From Bacteriovorax stolpii (lineage in GTDB: Bacteria; Bdellovibrionota; UBA2428), in contig CAMCVE010000011.1 of NCBI GenBank assembly GCA_945881775.1, positions 1 through 64,000 on the forward strand: a stretch of 64,000 nucleotides of DNA, read 5' to 3'. The notes under the pieces are model-generated. The model was not told the DNA's origin and searched no databases. It worked only from the letters and a program-made list of their open reading frames with translations. Both the position numbers and the translations under genes were made by a program. Below, piece after piece: positions 9,241 through 18,399 of this stretch. The stretch's first letter is position 1; every line of letters begins with the position of its first letter.

Positions 9241-9489
9241 TTATTTCTTGCCGTACTTCTTGTTGAACTTATCGATACGGCCTTCGGTATCAAGGTTACG
9301 GGTTTTACCCGTGAAGAAAGGGTGCGACTCGCTAGAAATGTCGACCTTGATGAGGGGGTATTCCTTACCGTCTTCCCATTTAACGTTCTCTTTGCTGTCG
9401 AGCGTCGAGCGGGTGAGGAATTTCAAATCGCAGGAGATATCCTGGAAAACGACTTTACGATAGTTCTTTGGGTGAATACCTGGTTTCAT
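9241..9489 (-). CDS. rpmE2: Large-subunit ribosomal protein L31, type B
   Basis: Start set to 9489 (82 residues), because [17 protein letters not shown] is the usual N-terminus; an upstream in-frame ATG adds sequence not seen in the family. Conserved blocks are [34 protein letters not shown] and [16 protein letters not shown]. The CxxC zinc motif of type A L31 is absent, which defines the zinc-independent paralogue. In many bacteria the B form replaces the A form during zinc limitation; whether a type A copy exists cannot be seen here. It is a single-gene unit with its own terminator. Confidence 0.95.
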   Translation of the reverse strand: MKPGIHPKNYRKVVFQDISCDLKFLTRSTLDSKENVKWEDGKEYPLIKVDISSESHPFFTGKTRNLDTEGRIDKFNKKYGKK

Positions 9490-9623
9490 AAGCAGGTAGC
9501 TTCTAATGGCAGACCCCAGGGTCGTCAATCGCAAAAACTCGCTATCTTGTTAAGAAAATTCGATCCAAGGACCATCATGAGCTCGTCATGGAGGTCTAGC
9601 TTCGGGATTCGAAAAGGAGACCT

Positions 9624-9881
9624 ATGAAAATCCTAAGTCTGAAGCTATTTTTCTTTCTATTTAGGCTCTCCCTGGCCCCTGCAGCATTTGCGACAGACCC
9701 CACGTCGCATCCCAGGCCCCGCCCCCCGCGTCAGGCCCTTTGGGAATGCATGAGCCGAAACATGCGCGGCGAACGTTTCTATGGACTGGATCCGATCCGA
9801 GAATGGTCCCAAGGACGCGCTCAGAACAAGTGTCAACGTCGGTCCTATGCGTGCCGGCCTTTAAGCTGTCATCAGGTTTAA
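9624..9881 (+). CDS. Small secreted cysteine-containing protein
   Basis: This 85-residue product follows a good AAAAGGAG site and starts with a hydrophobic signal peptide (residues 1-23, cleavage after AFA). The mature part of about 60 residues is proline- and arginine-rich and has four cysteines, which would suit disulfide bonds in the periplasm. I do not recognise the family. It is divergent from the L31 gene and stands alone before the tRNA gene. The ribosome site and signal peptide make it a likely real gene; function unknown. Confidence 0.55.
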   Translation: MKILSLKLFFFLFRLSLAPAAFATDPTSHPRPRPPRQALWECMSRNMRGERFYGLDPIREWSQGRAQNKCQRRSYACRPLSCHQV

Positions 9882-9908
9882 GGACCTAGACTCCCGTCAA
9901 GGTCAAGC

Positions 9909-9995
9909 TGGTACCGAAGGAGAGACTCGAACTCTCATATTCTTGCGAATGGTGGATTTTGAATCCACTGCGTCTACCAATTCCGCCACTTCGGC
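9909..9995 (-). tRNA. tRNA-Leu (anticodon CAA)
   Basis: Reading the minus strand, the gene starts GCCGAAGTGGCGG and has a D-loop with GGTAGACGC. The anticodon stem GTGGA/TCCAC encloses loop TTCAAAA (anticodon CAA), there is a long class II variable arm, and the T-arm has GTTCGAGTC. The 3' CCA is encoded. The acceptor stem has G-U at its first pair. Size (87 nt) and layout match the leuX type that reads UUG codons. Confidence 0.95.
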
Positions 9996-10128
9996 CCGTA
10001 AGAGGGCACTGACGATTCTGGTGTACCTCTTAGCCTTGAGGGAGACAATCCCCGCCTAAAAATTTGCCCCTCAAGAAACCCTCACGTTCGGTTGCCAGCC
10101 TCTCGAATTCATATGAGAATCAGGAACA

Positions 10129-10497
10129 ATGAAATCGGCGAGATCTCGTGATTCTGTGAGCTGGCGAGCCTATCGCTGGGTCCGCCACTTTGTGGCACCT
10201 TCACTTCGCGAGCTGCTCCGCACTGGCAAGGTCATGCAAACCCTCTGGGACTCGGCACGACTCCAACGCAAGCAGAGGGACTATTACCGTCGCGCGGGCG
10301 AGCGCGCCATTGAACTCGCTCGTCTTGGAAAACTTCAAGACATCCATCTCGAGCGCATCCTCCTGAAGATCGACCGCAGCGAGCGCATTTTGAAGCGCCA
10401 AGATTTGCTGCTCCGCAGCTATCAGCAACGCGGAGATATCAAAGAGGTTTTGCGTATTGACCGCCAACAAAATAAAGATCAGTTGGAGCCCGTCTAA
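10129..10497 (+). CDS. Small basic helical protein of unknown function
   Basis: This 122-residue protein is rich in Arg, Lys, Leu and Glu and is predicted almost entirely helical, with a likely coiled coil over residues 45-115 (heptad-like RLGKLQDIHLERILLKIDRS). It has no signal peptide or known motif. A GGA site precedes the ATG. It ends 45 bases before the nuoB-nuoD gene and may head that transcription unit, but it is not a known Complex I subunit. Length, ribosome site and position support it modestly. Confidence 0.55.
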   Translation: MKSARSRDSVSWRAYRWVRHFVAPSLRELLRTGKVMQTLWDSARLQRKQRDYYRRAGERAIELARLGKLQDIHLERILLKIDRSERILKRQDLLLRSYQQRGDIKEVLRIDRQQNKDQLEPV

Positions 10498-10542
10498 AAC
10501 GGAGCCTTCAGACACGGAAAAAAGAGGTTAGCAAAAGCAGAC

Positions 10543-12249
10543 ATGGGACTCGAAGCCAAACTCGGTGAATCGATCATCACGACCCGACTCGACGAAGTCA
10601 TCAACTGGGGTCGTGCCAACAGTCTTTGGCCCATGCCGATGGGCATTTCTTGCTGCGCGATCGAGATGATGGCGTCGGTCGGACCGAAGTTCGACCTCGC
10701 TCGTTTCGGCTCGGAAGTTCTTCGCTTCTCGCCTCGCCAAGCGGACGTGATGCTTGTCGCAGGAACCCTCACCTACAAAATGGCTCCTGTTGTTCGTACG
10801 ATCTACGACCAAATGATGGAACCCAAGTGGGTTATTGCGATGGGAACCTGTCTTTGTACCGGCGGAATGTTCGATAGCTACCCCGTTGTTCAGGGTCTCG
10901 ATAAAGTGATTCCTGTGGATGTTTACATTCCTGGCTGTCCCCCTCGTCCCGAAGCGATTCTGCAAGCCTTCATGAAAATCCAAGAAAAAGTGAAGCGTGA
11001 CCGCGGCACCAATCCCTACTCACGCACACAGGAAAAGCCGTTCATCTCTTTCCCTAAATCTTCGATGCCTCTTAAGCGCAAACACACAGACACTTTGGTG
11101 CTCAACATGGGCCCCCAGCATCCGGCGACCCACGGAGTTCTGCGCCTGATCCTCGAAGTTGACGGCGAAACTGTTGTCCAATGCGTTCCTGAGATTGGCT
11201 TCCTCCACCGCGGCTTCGAAAAAATTGCCGAGAACAAACGCTATCACCAGTTCATCCCCTACACAGATCGCCTCGACTACTTGGGGCCACTCTCAAACAA
11301 CGTGAGCTATACCGTAGCCGTCGAGAAACTCCTCGGCATCGAAGTGCCTCGCCGCGCTCAGTACGTGCGCACGATCGCTTGCGAACTCGCGCGCATTCAG
11401 TCGCACTTGGTCGCTCTGGGGACCTACGCTCTCGATGTGGGCGCTGGAACGGTCTTCTTCCACACCTTCGACGAGCGCGAAAAGATTTATGATCTGATCG
11501 AGAAGCTCGCAGGTCACCGTTTCACGACAAGTTATACACGCGTGGGTGGTGTCTCTCGCGACGCGAGCCCGGAGTTCGTGCGCGAAACGAAAGCCTTCCT
11601 CAAGCAACTCCCCAAAACACTCGACGAGATGGAGTCGCTCCTCACAAACAACCGCATCTGGATTGATCGCACCAAGGGCGTAGGCGTGATCACTCCCGAA
11701 CTTGGTCTTCAGTACGGAGTGACGGGACCCAACCTTCGTGCGACCGGGATCAAGTGGGACCTGCGCAAAGACATGCCGTACATGGTCTACCCGGAGTTCA
11801 ACTTCGATGTGCCCGTGGGCACCAACGGCGACGCTTACGATCGCTACATCGTGCGTGGTCGCGAGATGCGCGAATCCATCAAGATCCTCGAACAAGCTCT
11901 CGACGGATTGCCCGAAGGCCCCATCAACGCCGACGTCCCCGAGGTGGTCATCCCCACCAAGCAGCAGGTCTACACTCAGATGGAAGCACTCATCTGGCAC
12001 TTCAAGATCATTTCCGAAGGATTCAAAGTCCCCCCCGCACAGATCTACTCTGCGATCGAAAATCCCAAGGGTGAATTCGGATTCTTCCTTAAGAGTGACG
12101 GCGGTAACAAGCCCGTTCGCTGCCGTATCCACAGCCCCGCGTATCGCAGCACCCAGATCATTCCCGAGCTTGTCAAAGGCAAGCTGATTGCCGACGTCGT
12201 CACGACGGTGGCAAGTCTTGACCCCGTCTTGGGCGAGATCGACCGCTAA
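10543..12249 (+). CDS. nuoBD: NADH-quinone oxidoreductase NuoB-NuoD fusion protein
   Basis: One uninterrupted 568-codon frame holds two Complex I subunits. Residues 1 to about 150 are NuoB, with the N2 cluster ligands Cys37-Cys38 ([10 protein letters not shown]), Cys103 (MGTCLC) and Cys132 (IPGCPPRPE). Residues about 180-568 are NuoD ([38 protein letters not shown], and C-terminal [14 protein letters not shown]). The joint is a basic linker of about 25 residues with an internal Met175 at 11065. No stop separates the parts, and no NuoC (30-kDa) domain lies between them, unlike the known NuoCD and NuoBCD fusions. Both form the quinone-binding peripheral arm at the inner membrane. nuoG follows 12 bases later. 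Confidence 0.93.
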   Translation: MGLEAKLGESIITTRLDEVINWGRANSLWPMPMGISCCAIEMMASVGPKFDLARFGSEVLRFSPRQADVMLVAGTLTYKMAPVVRTIYDQMMEPKWVIAMGTCLCTGGMFDSYPVVQGLDKVIPVDVYIPGCPPRPEAILQAFMKIQEKVKRDRGTNPYSRTQEKPFISFPKSSMPLKRKHTDTLVLNMGPQHPATHGVLRLILEVDGETVVQCVPEIGFLHRGFEKIAENKRYHQFIPYTDRLDYLGPLSNNVSYTVAVEKLLGIEVPRRAQYVRTIACELARIQSHLVALGTYALDVGAGTVFFHTFDEREKIYDLIEKLAGHRFTTSYTRVGGVSRDASPEFVRETKAFLKQLPKTLDEMESLLTNNRIWIDRTKGVGVITPELGLQYGVTGPNLRATGIKWDLRKDMPYMVYPEFNFDVPVGTNGDAYDRYIVRGREMRESIKILEQALDGLPEGPINADVPEVVIPTKQQVYTQMEALIWHFKIISEGFKVPPAQIYSAIENPKGEFGFFLKSDGGNKPVRCRIHSPAYRSTQIIPELVKGKLIADVVTTVASLDPVLGEIDR

Positions 12250-12261
12250 GGAGAGAACGAC

Positions 12262-14064
12262 GTGTCTGACAAACCTCTTGTAAAACTCACGATCGACGAC
12301 GTTGAAGTTCAAGTTCCCGCAGGCACAACAGTGCTCAAAGCCTCACAAAAGCTCAGCAAAGAGATCCCCCACTTTTGCTACCACGATGGCCTTCCCATCG
12401 TGGGCCAATGCCGCATGTGCTACGTCGAAATCGAAGGCCAAAAGAAACTCGCGACGTCCTGTTCCACGACAGTCACCGAAGGGATGAAGGTCAAGACTGA
12501 CTCGCCTGCGGTCAAACAGGGTCAGAACTCCACTCTAGAATTTGTCTTGCTCGATCACCCACTCGACTGTCCGATCTGTGACCGCGGCGGCGAGTGCAAG
12601 CTCCAAGATTATACCTACGAGCATGGCCCCGCCCGCTCGCGCATGATTGACCAGAAAGAGCTTCTCCTGAAGCACCACCCTATTTCTCCTGAAGTCGTTC
12701 TCGACCAAGAACGCTGTATTCTTTGCACGCGCTGCGTGCGTTTTTCGAGCCATGTCGATGGTCGGGGCGAGCTTGTGGTAAATGAACGCGGCTCCCACTC
12801 GGTGATCAATGTTTTTGAAGACCGTCCGATGGAATCCCGTTTCTCCGGGAACGTCGTGGACCTATGTCCCGTGGGAGCACTCACGGCTCAAGATTTTCGC
12901 TTCAAGGCGCGCCCCTGGGAACTTCGCAAACACTCCGCCATCTGCACGGGCTGCTCGATCGGCTGCAACATCGAGATACACACCAAGCACCGCCACCCTG
13001 GAATTCCTCGTCCGGACGGCAACAAGCCCAAACCCAAGATTGAACGTCTTGTGCCTCGCGAAAACAAGCTCGTGAACGACTGGTGGATGTGTGACAGCGG
13101 TCGATGGGGCTATCACTTCCACAACGACGAACACAACCGTCTGGCCGATCCGATGCTCCGCCGTAAGAAGGGCTCGTCGCTCGAGAAAGTCAGCCTTAAA
13201 GAAATCCAACTTGTCATCGACGAAGCGAGCAAATCTGCTCCATGGGAATTCTGGATCGCAGATGAAGCCTCTCACGAAGAGATCTCTTGGGCCAAAGAAC
13301 TCGCCGCAAGCTGGACGGCTCGCGGTCGCAAGGTTGAGACGCTCTTCAACCCTACCGAGTTTTCTTCCAAACTTGTCTCAGCGCTCAGTGCTCGCATGGA
13401 CTCCCCCTGGTTCTCTGGCGAAGTTCGCTTCGACGGCATTACGACCGTTGTGAGTACTTACGACTCGTACCGCACGCTCGAAGACGTGATTCCGATGCTG
13501 GCGCTTAAGCTCGGCCAGAAAGTGCGTCACGAAGGGCTCAAGTGGATCACCCGTTCACCAACGAGTCTTTACGAGTCAAGCGACGCGCCCGGGACCACGG
13601 CCTATCTCGTGCCCGTCCCTAAAGTTGATGCGGACCTCGCAGCTCTTGCGAAAATTCCCGCCACTGAAAAGCTCCTGGTTCTTTGGGGTGCCGCTAACTC
13701 ACGAGGGCTGCTCAACGAAGGCATCGCACCCTTGCAAGCTGTTCGAAGCGCCCTCGAGACCGCGACCCCAAAAGGCCCGGTTGTGGTCTTCGGGCAGACT
13801 AGCCAAAACGCCAAGAGCACGGCTCTCACGGACTACCTCAAGAAAGCTCCCTTCGTGGTGCTTGTGGATTCCTACGCGAGTGCTTGGACTGAGGCCGCCG
13901 ACGTTGTCTTGCCGATCGAACCTCTTTACGAAAGCGACGCAACACTCACAAACCTCTTCAACATGAAGCAGGAATCGCGCGGCATTCAGATCCACCACCC
14001 GAATCATGAGTCGATTCGCCGCGGTTCAGCGAGCCCAGTTAGCCCAAGCCTCAGCCTGATTTAA
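12262..14064 (+). CDS. nuoG: NADH-quinone oxidoreductase subunit NuoG-like
   Basis: Starts at GTG after AAGGAGAG (600 residues). The N-terminal [2Fe-2S] ferredoxin domain has Cys39, Cys50, Cys53 and Cys67. Then come the His-Cys3 cluster site (DHPLDCPICDRGGEC), a [4Fe-4S] site (CILCTRCVRF with CPVGALT) and the N7-type site (CTGCSIGCNIEIHTK). The rest is a molybdopterin-oxidoreductase-like domain without cofactor chemistry in NuoG. The subunit carries electrons through the peripheral arm. The C-terminus is short: after NLFNMKQESRG it diverges and ends in a serine-rich tail, so the last part of the domain seems missing. It is in the nuoBD operon; other nuo genes are not in this window. Confidence 0.9.
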   Translation: MSDKPLVKLTIDDVEVQVPAGTTVLKASQKLSKEIPHFCYHDGLPIVGQCRMCYVEIEGQKKLATSCSTTVTEGMKVKTDSPAVKQGQNSTLEFVLLDHPLDCPICDRGGECKLQDYTYEHGPARSRMIDQKELLLKHHPISPEVVLDQERCILCTRCVRFSSHVDGRGELVVNERGSHSVINVFEDRPMESRFSGNVVDLCPVGALTAQDFRFKARPWELRKHSAICTGCSIGCNIEIHTKHRHPGIPRPDGNKPKPKIERLVPRENKLVNDWWMCDSGRWGYHFHNDEHNRLADPMLRRKKGSSLEKVSLKEIQLVIDEASKSAPWEFWIADEASHEEISWAKELAASWTARGRKVETLFNPTEFSSKLVSALSARMDSPWFSGEVRFDGITTVVSTYDSYRTLEDVIPMLALKLGQKVRHEGLKWITRSPTSLYESSDAPGTTAYLVPVPKVDADLAALAKIPATEKLLVLWGAANSRGLLNEGIAPLQAVRSALETATPKGPVVVFGQTSQNAKSTALTDYLKKAPFVVLVDSYASAWTEAADVVLPIEPLYESDATLTNLFNMKQESRGIQIHHPNHESIRRGSASPVSPSLSLI

Positions 14065-14067
14065 GGA

Positions 14068-14083
14068 GGCGGGTCGTCCCGCC
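14068..14083. terminator. GC hairpin at the end of the nuo unit
   Basis: GGCGGG and CCCGCC form a 6-bp stem with a TCGT loop directly after the nuoG stop codon. There is no T run, so it may stabilise the transcript end or pause polymerase rather than be a full terminator. Confidence 0.4.
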
Positions 14084-14139
14084 AAACTTCAATCAAGCAG
14101 CCTGTTGACGCCTCGCGTTAAACGCGCTAGAAGCGCCAC

Positions 14140-15636
14140 ATGCAAAGCTCGAAAACTTACTTAAGAGCCTGTTTTTTATCAATTATTGCAATTTCTTTCT
14201 TTACACCACGACCCGTCTTGGCCCGCCCGGCGACTTTAGTGCCCCCCAACACCTATCTCAATTTCGAGACAAGCAATGCGTCAGCGCGCGTCGCCTACCC
14301 CTTCCCTGAGAATTTCCTCTTTGGAACTGCGAGTGCCGCCTTCCAAATCGAAGGTCACAACACACACTCCGACTGGGCGGCGTGGGAAAAACTCGGAAAG
14401 AACGAAGACGCTCAGATGGTAGGAGCCGGCACGGACCACTGGAACCGCATGTCTGAAGACGTCGAACTTCTCAAGAAGCTCGGGATGCGCAGTTACCGTT
14501 TCTCCATCGAATGGAGTCGTCTCGAAACCGAACCCGGTGTGTGGGACGCGAACGCAATCGAGCAGTACCGGTCCTTTGTCGACAAGCTCGAAGCTGCGGG
14601 CATCAGCCCCATGATCACCCTCGTGCACTTTACGCTCCCCAACTGGCTCGCTCGAAAGGGTGGCTTCCGAGAGACCAATTTCGTGAAGCGATTTGGCGAC
14701 TTTACCCAAGTGGTCTCTAAAAAAATCGCCCCCCATGCCACCCATTTCATCACGTTCAACGAACCCATGGTGCACCTTTTGGGCGGCTATGTGGATGGCA
14801 GCTTTCCCCCAGGACTTAAGAACGACTTCAAGGCCTTCTTCCAGGCAGAGATTCAGATGATCAAAGCGCACGCTTACGCTTACAAAATTTTGAAATCTTC
14901 TGGATCAAAGAATCGCAAGGTTGGCATTGCGCAAAGCCTCGTGAACTTCAAACCCAAGACCCCGATTCTCGACTCGTGGCTTTCTTCGGCCGCTCAAAAA
15001 TTCTTTAACCGCAGTCTTCTCGATGCGCTTTACTCAGGTGAACTCAAACAAAGCATTCCCACAAAAGGCCGCATCCACTACGACCTGAGCCGTTGGCAAG
15101 AGGCTTCTTTCGGCCAGAGGGTCCCCGCGGCACCCTTCACACCTCTCTTAGATTTTATCGGGATGAACACTTACAGCACGAGCTACTTGCGAGCTCGCTG
15201 GTTCGAAAAGGGCATCCTCGACGTTGAGCGCGTCGGAAAGACAGACAAAAAATTCTCCCATGGCGGAGACCTCGACCCTCGCGCGATCTACGAAGTCCTC
15301 CAATGGATTTCTCACAGTTATCCAAACATGGACATTCACATTACCGAGTCCGGATACAATGGCTCAAGCGATGCCATGAGACGAGCTTACATCCTGGAAG
15401 TGCTCGCCTATTGTTCGCGTGCGATTTCAGAGGGAGTCCGCCTCAAGGGATATCAGTACTGGTCCTTCATCGATTCCTTCGAGTGGCTCAAGGGTTGGAA
15501 AGCGAAAGATGCATTCGGACTCGTTGCCTTCGATCGAAAGAATTTTACGCGCACTCCCAAACCCAGCGCCATTCTCTATCGCACCATCATTCAGGGCAAC
15601 GGATTTGTGTCCCTACCCTTGAAGGAAGCAAAATGA
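14140..15636 (+). CDS. Exported glycoside hydrolase family 1 (beta-glucosidase-like)
   Basis: 498 residues with an N-terminal signal peptide (hydrophobic stretch to about residue 29) followed by the full GH1 barrel. Motifs are FLFGTASAAFQIEG, RFSIEWSR, acid/base Glu208 in TFNEP, and nucleophile Glu403 in HITESGYNG (usually ITENG). The W-S-F-I-D-S-F-E-W region binds the sugar. GH1 enzymes hydrolyse beta-linked glucosides, galactosides or phospho-sugars, and most bacterial members are cytoplasmic, so export is notable. The next gene starts inside its stop codon, so the two are translated together. Substrate not predictable. Confidence 0.92.
   Translation: MQSSKTYLRACFLSIIAISFFTPRPVLARPATLVPPNTYLNFETSNASARVAYPFPENFLFGTASAAFQIEGHNTHSDWAAWEKLGKNEDAQMVGAGTDHWNRMSEDVELLKKLGMRSYRFSIEWSRLETEPGVWDANAIEQYRSFVDKLEAAGISPMITLVHFTLPNWLARKGGFRETNFVKRFGDFTQVVSKKIAPHATHFITFNEPMVHLLGGYVDGSFPPGLKNDFKAFFQAEIQMIKAHAYAYKILKSSGSKNRKVGIAQSLVNFKPKTPILDSWLSSAAQKFFNRSLLDALYSGELKQSIPTKGRIHYDLSRWQEASFGQRVPAAPFTPLLDFIGMNTYSTSYLRARWFEKGILDVERVGKTDKKFSHGGDLDPRAIYEVLQWISHSYPNMDIHITESGYNGSSDAMRRAYILEVLAYCSRAISEGVRLKGYQYWSFIDSFEWLKGWKAKDAFGLVAFDRKNFTRTPKPSAILYRTIIQGNGFVSLPLKEAK
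15015..15015. other. Reference point inside the GH1 gene (no separate feature)
   Basis: No independent element is claimed here; the position falls inside the GH1 coding sequence and needs no further annotation. Confidence 0.05.
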
Positions 15637-17012
15637 GCTGCCTCAAAATCATCACGGGCCTAACTCTGCTTCTGCCGCTCTGTGCGCACGCTGATTTTGA
15701 GTGGGCTAAAAACGAAGCCGCACCCATGGACCGGAGCCGGCTCTGGCATGCTGTCGACTCAGGACGCGTCTTCGAGGAGACACTCGCCCATCGTATGTCG
15801 AGTTTTGATTTGCTCCCTGGGGCTGCGCGCAAGGATTATTTCCACTGGAAAGACGACATCCTGAGCATCCCCCTGGAACGAACTGAATCCCACTACCGAG
15901 AACGCGTCCAGAAAAGCTACTCCAGACGCTGTTTGTCGTTTGAGCAGCTACGAGACCGCCGCCTGGGAGGCGAAAAACTGTCGTCGCACAAGCTACGACA
16001 ACTCGAAGAAACACGAGACCCTCTCGAAGAAGGCGGCACCGTCGACAACCTCGCCTCGAAAGCCTCCAACACCTGCATCATGCAGAAGTATCGCAGCGTC
16101 CGCCAGATCCCCTCTGATTTGCGCGCAGTTTATTTCCCAGAATCAGCAGCTCAGCCTCATCGCTATCATTTCCTTGGCAACATCAAGCATGAAGACGCCC
16201 ACGGCGTCCGCTACCTGGTCGCACAAATTCCGCGCCATGCCATCACACGAGCTCTCATCCAACGCTCAGAGTTCGAGAACGGCAAGGCTTCGCATCTCCA
16301 ACTCCGTCTTTCGTTCTCACAGGACATTGTCTTGCGAGACCAAGCCATCGCAAAGCAGGAAGCCCCGCTCCTCGAAATGAAAACAGATGAACTCGTGTTT
16401 AGCGTGGAAGCGGCCGCTTCGGCCGAGGACAACTCCAAAAACTCTCTGGTTTCGAGTTTGTTCGGCACTTATGCGGAAGAATCCTTTGCCTTCAAGGGGA
16501 GTGCCTTCATCTTGAAGACGGCGAGCAGTGCCGTCAGAGACGCAATTCTTGCTAAGTCCGACCCGCGTCTGCGCCGCGTCTACCAGTACCCGCTTCACTT
16601 TTTTTCAGACCGCCAGCAGAACCGTAAGCGGTTTGAGGGACTTTTCCTGGATCTCATCGGTGCTGCCGAGTCCCACGGACTTCACACATCCTACAACTTG
16701 CTGCGAAGGCACTGCGGGATATGGCTTTGGAAAATCATTGATGCGCATCTCGGCAAAGGCCGCCTCAAGCCCTTCGATTTCAACGTTCGACTCCCCAATC
16801 GTGTCGAAAAGGCGATCCAAAAGCGCTCCATCGGCGGCTCGCAGGTCCAGATCCAAGGAGCAGGACAATTCCTCAGATACCCAAAAGATCACTCGTCTTT
16901 GCCCGCACCCTATCTCTTCTGGATCGATGAGATTTGCGAACGAAGCCCAACTCGATTTCCCAAACTGAACTGCCAAAGACACAGCCCATTGAGGCTCCCC
17001 ACAGCAAAATAA
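15633..17012 (+). CDS. Secreted protein of unknown function, coupled to the GH1 gene
   Basis: The start is the ATG at 15633 overlapping the GH1 stop (ATGA), giving 459 residues with signal peptide CLKIITGLTLLLPLCAHA. The mature part is mixed alpha/beta and rich in charged residues. A C-terminal region has FGTYAEESFAFKG, then YQYPLHFFSD and TSYNLLRRHCGIWLWKI. The last block resembles the pattern around a conserved Cys in some uncharacterised membrane-associated peptidase-like domains, but the match is too weak to name. Operon position suggests a role alongside the exported glycosidase, for instance on cell-envelope or environmental polymers. That is inference. Confidence 0.7.
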   Translation: MSCLKIITGLTLLLPLCAHADFEWAKNEAAPMDRSRLWHAVDSGRVFEETLAHRMSSFDLLPGAARKDYFHWKDDILSIPLERTESHYRERVQKSYSRRCLSFEQLRDRRLGGEKLSSHKLRQLEETRDPLEEGGTVDNLASKASNTCIMQKYRSVRQIPSDLRAVYFPESAAQPHRYHFLGNIKHEDAHGVRYLVAQIPRHAITRALIQRSEFENGKASHLQLRLSFSQDIVLRDQAIAKQEAPLLEMKTDELVFSVEAAASAEDNSKNSLVSSLFGTYAEESFAFKGSAFILKTASSAVRDAILAKSDPRLRRVYQYPLHFFSDRQQNRKRFEGLFLDLIGAAESHGLHTSYNLLRRHCGIWLWKIIDAHLGKGRLKPFDFNVRLPNRVEKAIQKRSIGGSQVQIQGAGQFLRYPKDHSSLPAPYLFWIDEICERSPTRFPKLNCQRHSPLRLPTAK

Positions 17013-17014
17013 AA

Positions 17015-17046
17015 AAGGGCTATGAGACCGAAGTCTCATAGCCCTT
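17015..17046 (-). terminator. Strong terminator hairpin after the small lipoprotein gene
   Basis: A perfect 14-bp stem (AAGGGCTATGAGAC with its complement, loop CGAA) lies between converging genes. The T run is on the minus strand, so it serves the lipoprotein gene; the same hairpin could also stop transcripts from the plus strand less efficiently. Confidence 0.9.
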
Positions 17047-17076
17047 GCCGAAATACCGGAACAAGTCCGGAATTTC

Positions 17077-17280
17077 TTAGTGGCCTTCGGTCGTAGCAGC
17101 AGGAGCAGCTTCTTCGACGGGAGCTTCGACTTCAGCGCCAGCAGGCACTTCGGTCGCAGGAGGAGCCATGGTCTCAGCAGGTGCAGTTTCAACAGGAGGA
17201 GCAGCTTGCTCTTCCTTGTTGCATGCAGCGGCAGCCAAGACGAGAACGGACAGAACGAGAGAGAATTGAAGTTTCTTCAT
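17077..17280 (-). CDS. Small Ala/Pro/Glu-rich lipoprotein
   Basis: A 67-residue protein: lipoprotein signal with lipobox LAAAAC (Cys20), then a short acidic low-complexity tail of alternating Ala, Pro, Glu and Thr. Such tails often act as flexible tethers or spacers in the envelope; no catalytic residues are present. Its mRNA leader contains a 7-bp hairpin (GCTTCCC/GGGAAGC at 17305-17323), and a strong terminator follows, so it forms its own short transcript, probably abundant. Function unknown. Confidence 0.8.
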   Translation of the reverse strand: MKKLQFSLVLSVLVLAAAACNKEEQAAPPVETAPAETMAPPATEVPAGAEVEAPVEEAAPAATTEGH

Positions 17281-17427
17281 GATGGTTATAACCCTTTCTT
17301 AAAGGCTTCCCCTCTTGGGAAGCACTTGCGCAAGATCCACTATAAAGCTTTTTTGACACAGAGGCTCCGTCTCCAAGAAATATTTTTTCTGGAATCTCGC
17401 ACCCCCCTTGGACTAGGGTCTTTGGAC

Positions 17428-18399
17428 ATGAGTTCCATCAAAATCCAAACCCTCGACATCAACGAATTCCGCTCCACAAACCCAGCCGAGAAAATGGCCT
17501 TTGTGGAAATGCTCGGCAAGAGTTTCAGAGAAATTGGGTTCATCGTCGTAAAGGGACACGACATCTCGGCCGACCTGCAGAAGAAGGCCTACGACAAGAT
17601 CGATGCCTTCTACAAACTGCCACTCGCCGAGAAGGAGAAGTTCGAAGTCCCCGGTATTGGCGGAGCTCGTGGCTACACCGTCTTTGGGAAAGAACACGCC
17701 AAACACACCAACGTGGGAGACCTGAAAGAGTTCTTCCATGTCGGAGTTGAACTGCCTGCCGACCATCCTATGGCAAAGACAAAAGACTATCCCGCAAACG
17801 TGAGCGTGCCCGTAGTTGCTGGATTCGACGAGACCCTGCGTGAACTCTTCAACAAGCTCCGCTCCCTGGGTCTTGAATTGCTCCAGGCGATCGCTCTGGA
17901 TCTCAAACTGAACGAGAACTACTTCACCGACCAAGTCTATTTCGGCAACTCCATCCTGCGCCCTATTCATTACCCTCCCCTCAAAGGTGATGAGCACCCC
18001 GACGCCGTTCGCTCTTCGGCCCACGAGGACATCAACCTCATCACGCTGCTCATTGGAGCGAGCTATCCTGGCCTCCAGGCAAAGTCCGCAGCGGGAGAGT
18101 GGATCCCGGTGAACGCAGAGGCCAATCAGATTGTAGTGAACGTGGGCGACATGCTCCAACGCCTCACCAATCATCGCTTTGTTAGCACCACACACAGAGT
18201 GGTGAACCCACCTAAAGATTCTCAGCTCGGCGACTCCTCACGCCGCTATTCAATACCCTTCTTCGTGCACCCCGTTTCTCCCATGTCTCTGAAGGCGCTG
18301 GACAATTGCGTGAGCCCCCAGAATCCCGCCAAAGACCCCCCTATTTTAGCGGGCGACTATCTCAACCAGCGCCTGCGCGAAATTGGACTGATCAAATAA
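17428..18399 (+). CDS. 2-oxoglutarate/Fe(II)-dependent oxygenase, isopenicillin-N-synthase-like
   Basis: 323 residues from the ATG at 17428, where the family N-terminus (IQTLDINEF) begins. The N-terminal DIOX_N part includes EIGFIVVKGHDI and RGYTVFGKE. The jelly-roll core has the iron ligands His199 and Asp201 (SAHEDINLITLL) and His256 (TTHRVV). The 2-oxoglutarate-binding Arg273-x-Ser275 is in RRYSIPFF. Such enzymes hydroxylate or desaturate small molecules in the cytoplasm, and the non-secondary-metabolism members are common in Proteobacteria. It has its own start region, including a TTGACA sequence at 17353. Substrate unknown. Confidence 0.88.
   Translation: MSSIKIQTLDINEFRSTNPAEKMAFVEMLGKSFREIGFIVVKGHDISADLQKKAYDKIDAFYKLPLAEKEKFEVPGIGGARGYTVFGKEHAKHTNVGDLKEFFHVGVELPADHPMAKTKDYPANVSVPVVAGFDETLRELFNKLRSLGLELLQAIALDLKLNENYFTDQVYFGNSILRPIHYPPLKGDEHPDAVRSSAHEDINLITLLIGASYPGLQAKSAAGEWIPVNAEANQIVVNVGDMLQRLTNHRFVSTTHRVVNPPKDSQLGDSSRRYSIPFFVHPVSPMSLKALDNCVSPQNPAKDPPILAGDYLNQRLREIGLIK

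Noticed and set aside
10129-10497. Sigma-54 box-like TGGCAC inside the small helical protein gene
   Set aside because: The downstream half does not fit the TTGC element, and it lies within coding sequence.
11293-12312. Long minus-strand frame opposite NuoD
   Set aside because: Antisense to a conserved protein with all motifs on the plus strand.
15015-15015. Single-base entry listed among the features inside the GH1 gene
   Set aside because: It carries no biological claim and should be ignored; confidence was set near zero.
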